DNA from: Theristus sp. LFF4_11
Taxonomy: Eukaryota > Nematoda > Chromadorea > Monhysterida > Xyalidae
Direction: 5' to 3'
NCBI GenBank assembly: GCA_030248135.1
Contig: JASANC010002619.1
Span: 124,001 to 188,000 of the forward strand
Length of the DNA stretch: 64,000 nucleotides
Shown here: piece by piece, positions 61,080 through 64,000 of the stretch
How the letters are laid out: the number at the start of each line of letters is the position of its first letter
How positions within the stretch are numbered: the stretch's first letter is position 1
The notes under the pieces: generated by a model
Seen by the model: only the letters and a program-made list of their open reading frames with translations
The model's database searches: none
Told to the model about the DNA's origin: nothing
Position numbers and translations under genes: made by a program

Positions 61080-63037
61080 ACAACGACTCAGTACAAGCAA
61101 CCTCAGATCAAAAATCAAAAAAATCACTTTTAAGAATGTATACAAATCATTTTTTTACTTTAAAAAAATAAAAAATTTTTTTTTTGACCCTTACATCTCT
61201 AGTTGTACCCCCCACCCCCCCCCCCCCGCCCACGGTACTCCCCTTCGAAAATTTTTTTGGGCCCACGCCCCACGGTACTGCCCCCCACCCCCATGATATT
61301 TTTTCGCTTAAATTTTGAAGGAAAAACCAGGGGTCGTGTGGGGGGGGGGGGTCGACCGAGATGCCCCCCCACCAAGTCGACACCCCCCCCCCCCCACCCG
61401 GGCAACCCCCCCCCAAATTTTGGTCAAAATAGCCCCCCCTCTCGAATTTGGGGGGTGGCAGACCCCCCCTCCCAGATTTCGACCTTCCAAACCCCCCCCC
61501 CTACAAAATCCTGACCGTCTGACCACCCCCCCCCCTTTGATTTTGACTTTCGATGGAGACATTTTCTCTTGTATATCTCTATATTTCTTTCATTTGTAGG
61601 TATCTATATTATATGCATGTTTGTATCTCAATATATATTGTATGTTTTTTGTATACGTACCACTTTGTTATACATTTACCACTTTGTACGTCAATGTTTT
61701 CAATACTGTACTTCAATATCAAGTCTCACCCGTGCAGCGTGTCTCGTTCGTGTAGCTTTCAGATGTCCCGACCCGAACGAAAATCAAAGCAAAATGTATG
61801 ACCAGAGACTAGACAGAGCCTTGACTGGATGCTCTGGTTTCTAGCACTTTTATTCAACAACTTTTGGTCCGACCCCCCACCCCCCCCCCCTAGAATTTTT
61901 GGTCTCGCTCGGGAACCCCCCCCCCAACCAAATCGACCCCTACTAGGATTGGCACAGAAAAAAAAACCGGTTTCTTTTCCGTTTTAAAACCGTTTTTTTT
62001 CAGTTTTTTTTCTGAAAAAATAAAGAACCGGTTTTTTACCTTAAAAAATTTCAAACTTCGTGGTCAAAAATCACAACTCTTTGTTTGATTGATAAAATGT
62101 AAAATTATATTTTTGAAAAAACGGTGCAATGAACTGTGTCGAACTGAACTAGTGAAGCATCATTTTGTAGAAGCTTTTGTGGCAAGGATCAAGTGAAATA
62201 CGATGAAGACAAGGTGACTGCTAAACTAAGTGCATATGCAGACTGACTGACGATGTTGTCGATTTGCAAAGGGTAACTGATGAAATGTTATTTTTCGAAC
62301 GCAATCCGCTACCGGTTTCACTTTGCAGTTCTGCAAATCTCGCCCCCTAATCGGGGTCAGCTATCCGTTCTCCTTGCAACCGTCCCTCCCCGCTCCCCAC
62401 ACCTACACGGTCACTGCCCAGTCTTTGTTTTCAATTTATTGAACGTGCTGCCCTGGAAACCAATAAAAGCGAAATTGATTTGATTTGAAACAAAAAATTG
62501 GATAGCATTGGGTGGCAAAAATAGCAAATTGGGTCGGTTGTATGCCCGAAAACAGCATGTTAGGCTGCTCAAAATCACTAATTTTGATGTAATTCCTATT
62601 TTGAGTTCAAGAAGCCAAGTTCTGGAAAGTTTAGGAGCTGGGAAGCATTCGGTTTTTTATGGTTTTAAAACGGTTTTAAAACGGAAAAGAAACCGCTTTT
62701 TTTTCCTGGAAATATAAAAAAACCGGTTTTTTACCAACTCTAACCCCTACTAGCCATTTTTTGCCCAGACAATGTCAAGAAAAAAATTTGGTCCGACGCC
62801 CCCCCTAGAATTTTCGGTCTCGCTCGGACCCCCCCCCCCCCCCTAAAATTTTCGGTCTCGCTCGGGCGCCCCCCCCCCAACCAAGTCGACCCCCCCCCAC
62901 CCGGGACGACCCCCCCCCCCAAATTTGGGCGGACCCCCCCCTCGGATTCGCCAAAAATCGGGCTCGACCCCTGGGAAAAACGCTAAATTTTGCTGCAAAA
63001 TCTTTGAAATTGCAATGAAGATGGTCAAGTTATCATA
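61080..63037. repeat. C/G homopolymer tracts and an AACCGG inverted repeat
   Basis: C-rich runs at 61205-61545, 61865-61945 and 62795-62950 alternate with AT-rich sequence. About 61945-62745 has inverted aaaaccggttttttacc ends related to the repeat in the importin-beta intron. Frames in the C-rich parts are artefacts. Confidence 0.55.
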
Positions 63038-63801
63038 CAGTCTATCTCGCTAATATATGCAACTCGCTGATTGGTCGGCTCCTCACGCTCCGCACCCCTG
63101 GGAACGGGATTCAGAAAATATCATGTTTTTTTGTTGTTCAGCGGTTTGTTTTCATTTTTTTTTCATGCCGAAAAAATTCTAAATTAAAAACTACAAAATT
63201 CCAAACGTTTGAATTGGTAAAAAATTAGTAAACTGAAGTTTTTTTGGTTGATTGACGGCGACGACGTCGTCGAGAATTTTTGCTTTCAAACGTATCGCTG
63301 GCCGCTGCTGCGTGTTCAAAACAAATTTAAAACAAACAAACAAAATAACAAAACTTGCTTCCAACGATTTCGACGGTTTTCATCCCGCTTTTAACAATTG
63401 ATTCATTGGGTGCGCCATGTCCATTCATTGTTGTTCAAAGATTGTTCACATTGTCAATAAATACTGTCACCTGCTGCGTTCTTCTTCTCTGTGCTTTGGA
63501 CACACAGTAGCGGCCAGCGGTGGCACGCTCTTTTCATACCTAAAGGCAAAAACTAAACCAAAAACCATAGACGACGTCGTCGCAGTCAATCAACCAAAAA
63601 AGACATTTTTTTGACATTGTGACCAATGCAAATTTTTGGAATTTGGTAGTTTTTTATTTAGAATGTTTTTTCGGCATGAAATAAATGAAAACAAACCGTT
63701 GAACAATGAAAAACATGCTTTTTTCTGAATCCCGTTCCCAAGGGTGCGGAGCGTGAGGAGCCGACCAATCAGCGAGTTGCATATATTAGCGAGATAGACT
63801 G
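63038..63801. mobile_element. 764-bp inverted-repeat element nested in repeat R3
   Basis: The ends are inverted copies identical over about 60 bases (cagtctatctcgctaatata onward), and similarity continues to about 63275 and 63566. It is flanked by TA on both sides (63036-63037, 63802-63803). The same R3 site near 59310 is uninterrupted (tatcatatattcag), so the boundaries are exact. The interior has acgacgtcgtcg palindromes and a frame of 65 codons, but no transposase. It is a non-autonomous TA-targeting DNA element. Confidence 0.85.
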
Positions 63802-64000
63802 TATATTCAGCTCAGCTTATATTATGGACTTTATAGACAAAAAAATCATGATTTTCAAAAAAAAATTTAGGGTGTGCAGAAAATTTCGTAATGCATCATT
63901 ATTAAAACAGCTGCATCTGCAGTTCCGGTGCTCCTCCTCCATAACACAGGAAAGAAAAAAATGCAAAAACTAAATTGATCATTTTCACCTTATCAAAAAG

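Overview
The window is metazoan nuclear DNA, most probably from a nematode. Genes are split by short GT-AG introns whose acceptors usually read tttcag or ttgcag. A GPCR at 29.4-31.6 kb has the GLDR third-helix signature of the srsx class, which is known from nematodes. A retinoic-acid-receptor-like nuclear receptor is present, which C. elegans lacks, so an early-branching nematode is more likely than a Caenorhabditis relative. This placement is inference. All exon joins below were worked out by hand from splice signals, phase and family similarity.

Layout. 0.5-6.7 kb (+): a calcium-activated SK potassium channel, with up to three possible first exons that end in the same phase. 7.4-8.1 kb (+): a short, intron-bearing asparaginase-domain gene. 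8.6-12.2 kb (-): a 12-exon gene I cannot name. 12.4-16 kb: nested repeats, including an insertion with a 9-bp target duplication. 16.6-20.3 kb (-): the RAR-like receptor, which lacks a recognisable activation helix 12. 20.3-24.1 kb: an inverted repeat holding a tRNA-derived SINE, then a satellite of about 149 bp and a second satellite. 25.1-43.3 kb: a loose cluster of six complete and two partial genes for small secreted peptides on both strands. They share one gene plan (a signal-peptide exon ending in phase 1, then one mature-peptide exon). The cluster also holds an srsx-like GPCR whose coding exon is interrupted by a TA-flanked miniature transposon. 45.2-51.3 kb (-): a complete 19-exon importin-beta gene. 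51.5-64 kb: almost entirely repeats, with long G/C homopolymers, GATA-rich modules, palindromes and a 764-bp inverted-repeat element nested in an older repeat. One two-exon Pro/Gln-rich gene lies in this region.

The housekeeping genes (importin-beta, SK channel, nuclear receptor) appear intact. The most unusual content is the secreted-peptide cluster. Two members have a CX3CX3C...CXC cysteine pattern as in defensin-like peptides. Four are Gly/Tyr/Ala-rich, two of these share a CX8C start, and four members end in two or three lysines. Antimicrobial, cuticular or effector roles are possible, but none is demonstrated.
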